Source: Arachis hypogaea
Lineage: Eukaryota > Streptophyta > Magnoliopsida > Fabales > Fabaceae
Length of the DNA stretch: 64,000 nucleotides
Direction of reading: 5' to 3'
NCBI RefSeq assembly: GCF_003086295.3
Contig: NW_027255457.1
Location: 7,501-71,500 of the forward strand
Each line of letters begins with the position of its first letter. Position 1 is the first letter of the stretch. The notes beneath the pieces were generated by a model that made no database searches, was not told the origin of the DNA, and saw nothing but the letters and a program-made list of their open reading frames with translations. Below, piece after piece: positions 19,768 to 31,309 of the stretch. A program made the position numbers and the translations under genes.

Positions 19768-20890
19768 TTTTTATGCTTTTTTAGCGTTTTCAAGGTTTTT
19801 AGTGTTTCTAGGTTTTTAGGGTTTTTAGGGTTTTCTAGAGTTTTAAAGGTTTTCTAGGGTTTTTAGGGTTTTTTAGGAGTTTTTAGGATTCTCTAGGGGC
19901 TTTAGTGTTTTTTAGGGTTTTGTAGGGTTTGTTAGAATTTTCTAGTGTTTTGTAGGGTTTTTAGCATTTTTTAGGGTTTTCTAGGGTTTTTAGAATTTTT
20001 TAGGGTTTTGTAGGATTTTTTAGGGTTTTTAGGGTTTCCTACTATTCTTATGGTTTTTTAGTGTTTTCTAAGGTTTTCTGGTGTTTTTACAATTTTCTAG
20101 AATTTTTCGGGGTTTTCTAGGATTTTCTAGAGTTTTAAGAGATTTTTAGGGTTTTCTACGGTTTTTAGGATTTTTTAGGGTTTTCTATGGATTTTAGAGT
20201 TTTTTTGGGTTATTAGGGTTTTTTAGAGTTTTCTTTGGTTTTTAGGATTTTCTAGGGTTTTTTAGGGTTTTCTAGGGTTTTTAGGATTTTTCTAAGGTTT
20301 TCTAGTGTTTTTTTATCTTTTTAGGGTTTTTTAGAGTTTTCTAGGTTTTTTAGTGGTTTTTAAATTTTTATAGGGTAGTATTTTTTAGGGTTTTTAGGGT
20401 TTTTAGTGTTTTTAAGGTTTTAAGGGTTTTTTAGGGTTTTCTAGGGGTTTTTATTGTTTTTAAGGTTTAAAAAGGGTTTTCTAGGGTTTTTTTAGGGTTT
20501 TTTGGGATTTTCTAGGTTTTTATGATTTTTTTAGGGTTTTCTAGGATTTTTTAGGTTTTCTAGGATGTTCTATGATTCTTTTGGTTTTTTACGGTTTTCT
20601 AGAGTTTTTTTACGGTTTTCTAGGATTTTTTGGGGTTTTCTAGAGTTTTTGGAGTTTTTAGGGTTTTTCTATAGTTTTTACGATTTTCTAGGGCTTTTTA
20701 TGATTTTTTTAATTTTATAGGATTTTTTAAGAATTTTAGGTTTTTTAGGATTTTAGGATTTTTTTTGGGTTTTCTATCGTTGTTAGGGTTTTTATGGTTT
20801 TCTATCGTTGTTAGGGTTTTTTTAGGGTTTCTAGAGATTTTTAGGGTTTTTTAGGGTTTTCTAAGATTTTCTAGAATTTTTAGGGTTTTT

Positions 20891-21365
20891 AACCCAAAAC
20901 ACTAGAAAACACTAAAAAACCTACAAAACCTAGAAAACGCGAAAAAACTAGAAATTCCTAAAAAACCCTAGAGAATCTTAAATAATCCAAGAAAACCCTA
21001 GGATTTTTTAGGATTTTTTTTTGGGTTTTCTAGGATTTTTTAGGTTTTCTATGGTGTTCTATGATTCTTAGGATTTTTTACGGTTTTCTAGAGTTTTTTA
21101 CGGTTTTCTAGGATTTTTTGGGGTTTTCTAGAGTTTTTGGAGTTTTTAGGGTTTTTCTATGGTTTTTACGATTTTCTAGGGCTTTTTATGATTTTTTTAA
21201 TTTTTCTAGGATATTTTAGGGATTTTAGGATTTTTTTTGGGTTTTCTATCGCTGTTAGGGTTTTTTAAGGTTTTCTAACGTTGTTAGGGTTTTTTTTAGG
21301 GTTTCTAGAGATTTTTAGGGTTTTTTAGGGTTTTCTAAGATTTTCTAGAATTTTTAGGGTTTTTA
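20891..21365. repeat. Truncated inverted unit
   Basis: Only about 110 bp of the C/A block remains. At about 21001 it is joined to the last 363 bp of a T-block, so the distance between junctions falls to 474 bp. An identical truncated unit lies at 44928-45404, which shows that the deletion predates the 24-kb duplication. Confidence 0.75.
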
Positions 21366-24300
21366 ACCCAAAACACTAGAAAACACTAAAAAACCCTACA
21401 AAACCCTTGAAAATACGAAAAAACCGAATAAAACCGAGAAATTCCTAAAAAACCCTAGAAACCCTAAAAAACCCTAGAAAAACCCTAAAAACCCTAGAGA
21501 ATCTTAAAAAATCCAAGAAATCCCTAAAAACCCTGGAAAACCCTAGAAAACGCTAAAAACCTTAGTAAATCATAAAAAACGCTAGAAAACCCAAAAAAAA
21601 CCCTAGAAAACACTAAAATCCTAAAAAATCCTAAAAACCCTAGGAAACCCTAAAAAACCCTAAAACACCCTAAGAACCTTAGAAAACCCTAGAAAATGCT
21701 AAAAGCCCAAGAGAATGCTAAAAAATCCTAGAAAACCCTAAAAAATTCTAAGAACTCTAGAAAATCCTAGAAACCCAAAAAACCCTAGAAAACCCTAAAA
21801 AACCCTGAAAAATCCTAAAAACCTTAAAAACCCTAAAAAACTTTAGAAAACCCTAGAAAACCCTAAAAACCCTAAGAAACCCTTAATATCCAAAAAACAC
21901 TAAAAACACAAGAAAACCCTAAAAACCGTAAAAGACTAAAAACCACTAGAAAACCCTAAAAAATCCTAAAAACCCTAGAAAACCCTAAAAACACTAAATT
22001 TTTTTTTTTGCTTTTTTCAGCGTTTTCAATGTTTTTAAGTTTTCTAGGGTTTTTAGGGTTTTCTAGAGTTTTTAGGATTCTCTAGGGGTTTTAGTGTTTT
22101 TAGGGTTTTGTAGGGTTTGTTAGAATTTTCTAGTGTTTTTAGGCTTTTTAGCATTTTTAGGGTTTTCTGGGGATTTTAGGATTTTTTAGGGTTTTGTAGG
22201 ATTTTTTAGGTTTTTAGGGTTTCCTATTAATCTTAGGATTTTTTAGAGTTTTCTAAGATTTTCTGGAGTTTTTACGGTTTTCTAGGGTTTTTCGGGGTTT
22301 TCTAGAGTGTTAAGAGTGTTTTAGGGTTTTCTACGGTTTTTAGGATTTTTTAGGGTTTTCTATGGTTTTTAGGGTTTTCTTGGGTTTTAGTATTTTTTAG
22401 GGTTTTCTATGGTTTTCAGGGTTTTCAAGAGTTTTTAGTGTTTTTAGTGTTTTTAGGGTTTTTTAGAATTTTCTAGGTTTTTTAGTGTTTTTTAGAGTTT
22501 TCTAGGGATTATAGTGTTTTTTAGGGTTTTCTAGGGGTTTTTGGTGTTTTTAAGGTTTTAAGGGTTTTTTAGGGTTTTCTAGGGGTTTTTAGTATTTTTT
22601 AAGGTTTTAAGGGTTTTCTAGGGTTTTTAGGTTTTTGATTTTTAGGGTTTTCTAGGTTTTTAGGTTTTTGTTTTTAGGGTGTTCTATGATTCTTAGGAAT
22701 TTTTAGGGTTTTCTAGGGTTTTTTATGGTTTTCTAGGGTTTTTGGGGTTTTCTAGGGTTTTCTAGAGTTTTTGGAGTTTTTAGGGATTTCTAGGTTTTTT
22801 AGGATTTTCTAGGGTTTTTTAGGATTTTCTAGGGCTTTTTAGGGATTTTTAGGGTTTTTATTTTTTCTAGGATCTTTTAAGATTTTTAGGGTTTTTTTGG
22901 AATTTTAGGGTTTTTTTTCTATTGTTTTCTATCATTGTTAGGGTTTTTTTTAGGGTTTCTAGAGATTTTTAGGGTTTTTTAGGGTTTTCAAAGATTTTCT
23001 AGAATTTTTAGGGTTTTTAACCCAAAACACTAGAAAACACTAAAAAACCCTACAAAACCCTAGAAAACGCGAAAAAACCTAGAAATTCCTAAAAAATCCT
23101 AGAGAATCTTAAATAATCCAAGAAAACCCTAAATACCCTGGAAAACCCTAGAAAACGCTAAAACCCTAGAAAACACTAAAAACCATAAAAAATCCTAAAA
23201 ACCCTAGGAACCCTAAAAAACCCTAAGAACCCTAGAAAACCCTAGAGAATTCTAAAAAAGTCCTAGAAAACCCAGAAATCCCTAAAAACCCTAGAAAATG
23301 CTAAAAACCCAAGAGAATGCTAAAAAAATCCTAGAAAACCCTAAAAAACTCTAAGAACTCTAGAAAACTCCAAGAAACCCTAGAAAACCGTAAAAAACCC
23401 TGAAAACCATAAAAACCCAAAAAACCCTAGAAAACCCTAAAAACCCTAAAAACAAAAAAACCCTAGAAAACCCTAAAAAACTTTAGAAAACCCTAGAAAA
23501 CCCTAAAAAACCATAAGAAATCCTAAATGTCCTAAAAACACTAAAAACCCAAGAAAACCCTAAAAACCCCCTAGAAAACCCTAAAAATCCTAAAAACCTT
23601 AGAAAACCCTAAAAAACCCAAAAAACACTAAAAAAATTTTTATGCTTTTTTAGCGTTTTCAAGGTTTTTAGTGTTTCTAGGGTTTTTAGGGTTTTTAGGG
23701 TTTTCTAGAGTTTTAAAGGTTTTTAGGGTTTTTTAGGAGTTTTTAGGATTCTCTAGGGGCTTTAGTGTTTTTTAGGGTTTTGTAGGGTTTGTTAGAATTT
23801 TCTAGTGTTTTGTAGGGTTTTTAGCATTTTTTAGGGTTTTCTAGGGTTTTTAGAATTTTTTAGGGTTTTGTAGGATTTTTTAGGTTTTTTAGGGTTTCCT
23901 ATTATTCTTATGGTTTTTTAGTGTTTTCTAAGGTTTTCTGGAGTTTTTACGGTTTTCTAGGATTTTCTAGAGTTTTAAGAGATTTTTAGGGTTTTCTACG
24001 GTTTTTAGGATTTTTTAGGGTTTTCTATGGTTTTTAGAGTTTTCTTGGGTTATTAGTGTTTTTTAGGGTTTTCTTTGGTTTTTAGGATTTTCTAGGGTTT
24101 TTTAGGGTTTCTAGGGTTTTTCTAAGGTTTTCTAGTGTTTTTTTTATCTTTTTAGGGTTTTTTTTAGAGTTTTCTAGATTTTTAGTGGTTTTTAAATTTT
24201 TATAGGGTTATAGTATTTTTTAGGGTTTTTAGGGTTTTAGTGTTTTTAAGGTTTTAAGGGTTTTTTAGGGTTTTCTAGGGGTTTTTAGTGTTTTTTAAGG

Positions 24301-27300
24301 TTTAAAGGATTTTCTAGGGTTTTTTTGGGATTTTCTAGGGTTTTAGGATTTTTTTAGGGTTTTCTAGGATTTTTTAGGTTTTCTATGGTGTTCTATGATT
24401 CTTAGGGTTTTTTACGGTTTTCTAGAGTTTTTTACGGTTTTCTAGGATTTTTTGGGGTTTTCTAGAGTTTTTGGAGTTTTTAGGGTTTTTCTATGATTTT
24501 TACGATTTTCTAGGGCTTTTTATGATTTTTTTAGATTTTCTACGATATTTTAGGGATTTTAGGATTTTTTTTGGGTTTTCTATCGCTGTTAGGTTTTTTA
24601 AGGTTTTCTATCGTTGTTAGGGTTTTTTTAGGGTTTCTAGAGATTTTTAGGGTTTTTTAGGGTTTTCTAAGATTTTCTAGAATTTTTAGGGTTTTTAACC
24701 CAAACACTAAAAAACCCTACAAAACCCTAGAAAATGCGAAAAAACCGAATAAAACCGAGAAATTCCTAAAAAACCCTAGAAACCCTAAAAAACCCTAGAA
24801 AAACCCTAAAAACCCTAGAGAATCTTAAAAAATCCAGGAAATCCCTAAAAAACCCTGGAAAACCCTAGAAAACGCTAAAAACCTTAGTAAATCATAAAAA
24901 ACGCTAGAAAACCCAAAAAAAACCCTAGAAAACACTAAAAACCCTAAAAAATCCTAAAAACCCTAGGAAACCCTAAAAAACCCTAAAACACCCTAAGAAC
25001 CTTAGAAAATCCTAGAAAATGCTAAAAGCCTAAGAAAATGCTAAAAAATCCTAGAAAACCCTAAAAAATTCTAAGAACTCTAGAAAACCCTAGAAACCCA
25101 AAAAACCCTAGAAAACCCTAAAAAACCCTGAAAAATCCTAAAAACCCTAAAAAACCCTAAAAACCCTAAAAAACTTTAGAAAACCCTAGAAAACCCTAAA
25201 AAACCCTAAGAAACCCTTAATATCCAAAAAACACTAAAAACCCAAGAAAACCCTAAAAACCGTAAAAGACTAAAAACCACTAGAAAACCCTAAAAAATCC
25301 TAAAAACCCTAGAAAACCCTAAAAACACTAAAATTTTTTTTTTGGTTTTTTTAGCGTTTTCAATGTTTTTAAGTTTTCTAGGGTTTTTAGGGTTTTCTAG
25401 AGTTTTTAGGATTCTCTAGGGGTTTTAGTGTTTTTTAGGGTTTTGTAGGGTTTGTTAGAATTTTCTAGTGTTTTGTAGGCTTTTTAGCATTTTTTAGGGT
25501 TTTCTGGGGATTTTAGGATTTTTTAGGGTTTTGTAGGATTTTTTAGGTTTTTTAGGGTTTCCTATTAATCTTAGGATTTTTTAGAGTTTTCTAAGACTAT
25601 CTGGAGTTTTTACGGTTTTCTAGGGTTTTTCGGGGTTTTCTAGAGTGTTAAGAGTGTTTTAGGGTTTTCTACGGTTTTTAGGATTTTTTAGGGTTTTCTA
25701 GGGTTTTTAGGGTTTTCTTGGATTTTTAGTGTTTTTTAGGGTTTTCTATGGTTTTTAGGGTTTTCAAGTTTTTTAGTGTTTTTAGTGTTTTTAGGGTTTT
25801 TTAGAATTTTCTAGGTTTTTTAGTGTTTTTTAGAGTTTTCTAGGGATTATAGTGGTTTTTAGGGTTTTCTAGGGGTTTTTGGTGTTTTTAAGGTTTTAAG
25901 GGTTTTTTAGGGTTTTCTAGGAGTTTTTAGTATTTTTTAAGGTTTTAAGGGTTTTCTAGGGTGTTCTATGATTCTTAGGAATTTTTAGGGTTTTCTAGGG
26001 TTTTTTATGGTTTTCTAGGGATTTTTGGGGTTTTCTAGGGTTTTCTAGAGTTTTTGGAGTTTTTAGGGATTTCTAGGGTTTTTTAGGATTTTCTAGGGCT
26101 TTTTGGGATTTTTAGGGTTTTTTATTTTTTCTAGGATCTTCTAAGATTTTTAGAGTTTTTTTGGAATTTTAGGGTTTTTTTTCTATTGTTTTCTATCGTT
26201 GTTAGGGTTTTTTTTAGGGTTTCTAGAGATTTTTAGGGTTTTTTAGGGTTTTCAAAGATTTTCTAGAATTTTTAGGGTTTTTAACCCAAAACACTAGAAA
26301 ACACTAAAAAACCCTACAAAACCCTAGAAAACGCGAAAAAACCTAGAAATTCCTAAAAAACCCTAGAGAATCTTAAATAATCCAAGAAAACCCTGAATAC
26401 CCTAGAAAACCCTAGAAAACGCTAAAACCCTAGAAAACACTAAAAACCATAAAAAATCCTAAAAACCCTAGGAAACCCTAAAAAACCGTAAGAACCCTAG
26501 AAAACCCTAGAGAATTCTAAAAAAGTCCTAGAAAACCCAGAAATCCCTAAAAACCCTAGAAAATGCTAAAAACCCAAGAGAATGCTAAAAAAATCTTAGA
26601 AAACCCTAAAAAACTCTAAGAACTCTAGAAAACTCCAAGAAACCCTAGAAAACCGTAAAAAACCCTAGAAAACCATAAAAACCCAAAAAACCCTAGAAAA
26701 CCCTAAAAACCCTAAAAACAAAAAAACCCTAGAAAACCCTAAAAAACTTTAGAAAACCCTAGAAAACCCTAAAAAACCATAAGAAATCCTAAATGTCCTA
26801 AAAACACTAAAAACCCAAGAAAACCCTAAAAACCCCCTAGAAAACCCTAAAAATCCTAAAAACCTTAGAAAACCCTAAAAAACCCAAAAAACACTAAAAA
26901 AAATTTTTATGCTTTTTTAGCGTTTTCAAGGTTTTTAGTGTTTCTAGGGTTTTTAGGGTTTTTAGGGTTTTCTAGAGTTTTAAAGGTTTTTAGGGTTTTT
27001 TAGGAGTTTTTAGGATTCTCTAGGGGCTTTAGTGTTTTTTAGGGTTTTGTAGGGTTTGTTAGAATTTTCTAGTGTTTTGTAGGGTTTTTAGCATTTTTTA
27101 GGGTTTTCTAGGGTTTTTAGAATTTTTTAGGGTTTTGTAGGATTTTTTAGGTTTTTTAGGGTTTCCTATTATTCTTATGGTTTTTTAGTGTTTTCTAAGG
27201 TTTTCTGGAGTTTTTACGGTTTTCTAGGATTTTCTAGAGTTTTAAGAGATTTTTAGGGTTTTCTACGGTTTTTAGGATTTTTTAGGGTTTTCTATGGTTT

Positions 27301-27988
27301 TTAGAGTTTTCTTGGGTTATTAGTGTTTTTTAGGGTTTTCTTTGGTTTTTAGGATTTTCTAGGGTTTTTTAGGGTTTTCTAGGGTTTTTAGGATTTTTCT
27401 AAGGTTTTCTAGTGTTTTTTTTATCTTTTTAGGGTTTTTTTTAGAGTTTTCTAGATTTTTAGTGGTTTTTAAATTTTTATAGGGTTTATAGTATTTTTTA
27501 GGGTTTTTAGGGTTTTTAGTGTTTTTAAGGTTTTAAGGGTTTTTTAGGGTTTTCTAGGGGTTTTTAGTGTTTTTTAAGGTTTAAAGGATTTTCTAGGGTT
27601 TTTTTTAGGGTTTTTTGGGATTTTCTAGGGTTTTAGGATTTTTTTAGGGTTTTCTAGGATTTTTTAGGTTTTCTATGGTGTTCTATGATTCTTAGGGTTT
27701 TTTACGGTTTTCTAGAATTTTTTACGGTTTTCTAGGATTTTTTGGGGTTTTCTAGAGTTTTTGGAGTTTTTAGGGTTTTTCTATGATTTTTACGATTTTC
27801 TAGGGCTTTTTATGATTTTTTTAGATTTTCTAGGATATTTTAGGGATTTTAGGATTTTTTTTGGGTTTTCTATCGCTGTTAGGGTTTTTTAAGGTTTTCT
27901 ATCGTTGTTAGGGTTTTTTTTAGGGTTTCTAGAGATTTTTAGGGTTTTTTAGGGTTTTCTAAGATTTTCTAGAATTTTTAGGGTTTTT

Positions 27989-30900
27989 AACCCAAACACT
28001 AAAAAACCCTACAAAACCCTAGAAAATGCGAAAAAACCGAATAAAACCGAGAAATTCCTAAAAAACCCTAGAAACCCTAAAAAACCCTAGAAAAACCCTA
28101 AAAACCCTAAAAACCCTAGAGAATCTTAAAAAATCCAGGAAATCCCTAAAAAACCCTGGAAAACCCTAGAAAACGCTAAAAACCTTAGTAAATCATAAAA
28201 AACGCTAGAAAACCCAAAAAAAACCTAGAAAACACTAAAAACCCTAAAAAATCCTAAAAACCCTAGGAAACCCTAAAAAACCCTAAAACACCCTAAGAAC
28301 CTTAGAAAATCCTAGAAAATGCTAAAAGCCCAAGAAAATGCTAAAAAATCCTACAAAACCCTAAAAAATTCTAAGAACTCTAGAAAACCCTAGAAACCCA
28401 AAAATCCCTAGAAAACCCTAAAAAACCCTGAAAAATCCTAAAAACCCTAAAAAACCCTAAAAACCCTAAAAAACTTTAGAAAACCCTAGAAAACCCTAAA
28501 AAACCCTAAGAAACCCTTAATATCCAAAAAACACTAAAAACCCAAGAAAACCCTAAAAACCGTAAAAGACTAAAAACCACTAGAAAACCCTAAAAAATCC
28601 TAAAAACCCTAGAAAACCCTAAAAACACTAAAATTTTTTTTTTTTGCTTTTTTTAGCGTTTTCAATGTTTTTAAGTTTTCTAGGGTTTTTAGGGTTTTCT
28701 AGAGTTTTTAGGATTCTCTAGGGGTTTTAGTGTTTTTTAGGGTTTTGTAGGGTTTGTTAGAATTTTCTAGTGTTTTGTAGGCTTTTTAGCATTTTTTAGG
28801 GTTTTCTGGGGATTTTAGGATTTTTTAGGGTTTTGTAGGATTTTTTAGGTTTTTTAGGGTTTCCTATTAATCTTAGGATTTTTTAGAGTTTTCTAAGATT
28901 ATCTGGAGTTTTTACGGTTTTCTAGGTTTTTCGGGGTTTTCTAGAGTGTTAAGAGTGTTTTAGGGTTTTCTACGGTTTTTAGGATTTTTTAGGGTTTTCT
29001 AGGGTTTTTAGGGTTTTCTTGGATTTTTAGTGTTTTTTAGGGTTTTCTATGGTTTTTAGGGTTTTCAAGTTTTTTAGTGTTTTTAGTGTTTTTAGGGTTT
29101 TTTAGAATTTTCTAGGTTTTTTAGTGTTTTTTAGAGTTTTCTAGGGATTATAGTGGTTTTTAGGGTTTTCTAGGGGTTTTTGGTGTTTTTAAGGTTTTAA
29201 GGGTTTTTTAGGGTTTTCTACGAGTTTTTAGTATTTTTTAAGGTTTTAAGGGTTTTCTAGGGTGTTCTATGATTCTTAGGAATTTTTAGGGTTTTCTAGG
29301 GTTTTTTATGGTTTTCTAGGGATTTTTGGGGTTTTCTAGGGTTTTCTAGAGTTTTTGGAGTTTTTAGGGATTTCTAGGTTTTTTAGGATTTTCTAGGGTT
29401 TTTTAGGATTTTCTAGGGCTTTTTAGGGATTTTTAGGGTTTTTTATTTTTTCTAGGATCTTCTAAGATTTTTAGAGTTTTTTTGGAATTTTAGGGTTTTT
29501 TTTCTATTGTTTTCTATCGTTGTTAGGGTTTTTTTTAGGGTTTCTAGAGATTTTTAGGGTTTTTTAGGGTTTTCAAAGATTTTCTAGAATTTTTAGGGTT
29601 TTTAACCCAAAACACTAGAAAACACTAAAAAACCCTACAAAACCCTAGAAAACGCGAAAAAACCTAGAAATTCCTAAAAAACCCTAGAGAATCTTAAATA
29701 ATCCAAGAAAACCCTGAATACCCTAGAAAACCCTAGAAAACGCTAAAACCCTAGAAAACACTAAAAACCATAAAAAATCCTAAAAACCCTAGGAAACCCT
29801 AAAAAACCGTAAGAACCCTAGAAAACCCTAGAGAATTCTAAAAAAGTCCTAGAAAACCCAGAAATCCCTAAAAACCCTAGAAAATGCTAAAAACCCAAGA
29901 GAATGCTAAAAAAATCTTAGAAAACCCTAAAAAACTCTAAGAACTCTAGAAAACTCCAAGAAACCCTAGAAAACCGTAAAAAACCCTAGAAAACCATAAA
30001 AACCCAAAAAACCCTAGAAAACCCTAAAAACCCTAAAAACAAAAAAACCCTAGAAAACCCTAAAAAACTTTAGAAAACCCTAGAAAACCCTAAAAAACCA
30101 TAAGAAATCCTAAATGTCCTAAAAACACTAAAAACCCAAGAAAACCCTAAAAACCCCCTAGAAAACCCTAAAAATCCTAAAAACCTTAGAAAACCCTAAA
30201 AAACCCAAAAAACACTAAAAAAATTTTTATGCTTTTTTAGCGTTTTCAAGGTTTTTAGTGTTTCTAGGGTTTTTAGGGTTTTTAGGGTTTTCTAGAGTTT
30301 TAAAGGTTTTTAGGGTTTTTTAGGAGTTTTTAGGATTCTCTAGGGGCTTTAGTGTTTTTTAGGGTTTTGTAGGGTTTGTTAGAATTTTCTAGTGTTTTGT
30401 AGGGTTTTTAGCATTTTTTAGGGTTTTCTAGGGTTTTTAGAATTTTTTAGGGTTTTGTAGGATTTTTTAGGTTTTTTAGGGTTTCCTATTATTCTTATGG
30501 TTTTTTAGTGTTTTCTAAGGTTTTCTGGAGTTTTTACGGTTTTCTAGGATTTCTAGAGTTTTAAGAGATTTTTAGGGTTTTCTACGGTTTTTAGGATTTT
30601 TTAGGGTTTTCTATGGTTTTTAGAGTTTTCTTGGGTTATTAGTGTTTTTTAGGGTTTTCTTTGGTTTTTAGGATTTTCTAGGGTTTTTTAGGGTTTTCTA
30701 GGGTTTTTAGGATTTTTCTAAGGTTTTCTAGTGTTTTTTTTATCTTTTTAGGGTTTTTTTTAGAGTTTTCTAGATTTTTAGTGGTTTTTAAATTTTTATA
30801 GGGTTTATAGTATTTTTTAGGGTTTTTAGGGTTTTTAGTGTTTTTAAGGTTTTAAGGGTTTTTTAGGGTTTTCTAGGGGTTTTTAGTGTTTTTTAAGGTT

Positions 30901-31309
30901 TAAAGGATTTTCTAGGGTTTTTTTTAGGGTTTTTTGGGATTTTCTAGGGTTTTAGGATTTTTTTAGGGTTTTCTAGGATTTTTTAGGTTTTCTATGGTGT
31001 TCTATGATTCTTAGGGTTTTTTACGGTTTTCTAGAGTTTTTTACGGTTTTCTAGGATTTTTTGGGGTTTTCTAGAGTTTTTGGAGTTTTTAGGGTTTTTC
31101 TATGATTTTTACGATTTTCTAGGGCTTTTTATGATTTTTTTAGATTTTCTAGGATATTTTAGGGATTTTAGGATTTTTTTTGGGTTTTCTATCGCTGTTA
31201 GGGTTTTTTAAGGTTTTCTATCGTTGTTAGGGTTTTTTTTAGGGTTTCTAGAGATTTTTAGGGTTTTTTAGGGTTTTCTAAGATTTTCTAGAATTTTTAG
31301 GGTTTTTAA
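27989..31309. repeat. Representative 3.3-kb higher-order unit of the satellite
   Basis: Two related inverted units alternate. Type A T-blocks begin TTTATGCTTTTTTAGCG and run into C/A blocks containing ATGCGAAAAAACCGAATAAA. Type B T-blocks begin TTTTGCTTTTTTTAGCG with CAATGTTTTTAAG, and run into C/A blocks containing ACGCGAAAAAACCTAG and TTAAATAATCC. One A plus one B makes about 3.3 kb (27989 to 31309 is 3320 bp; 31309 to 34604 is 3295 bp; 29604 to 32908 is 3304 bp). Within each T-block some non-telomeric islands stay constant, such as GTTCTATGATTCTTAGG and TCTATCGTTGTTAGGG. Confidence 0.85.

Larger units (their letters stand above)
14234..27857. repeat. 24-kb-period duplication, left copy
   Basis: The order and sizes of the blocks from 14300 (about 1683, 1490, 1701, 1717, 474, 1654, 1678, 1586 bp between junctions) recur from 38236 (1730, 1511, 1724, 1727, 476, 1676, 1680, 1570). 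Shared rare variants, including GGGTTATCAAAG at about 14269 and 38205 and CTAGCAATTCC just after, show that these are copies of one segment. The left end of this copy has lost many single bases from homopolymers. Confidence 0.85.
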
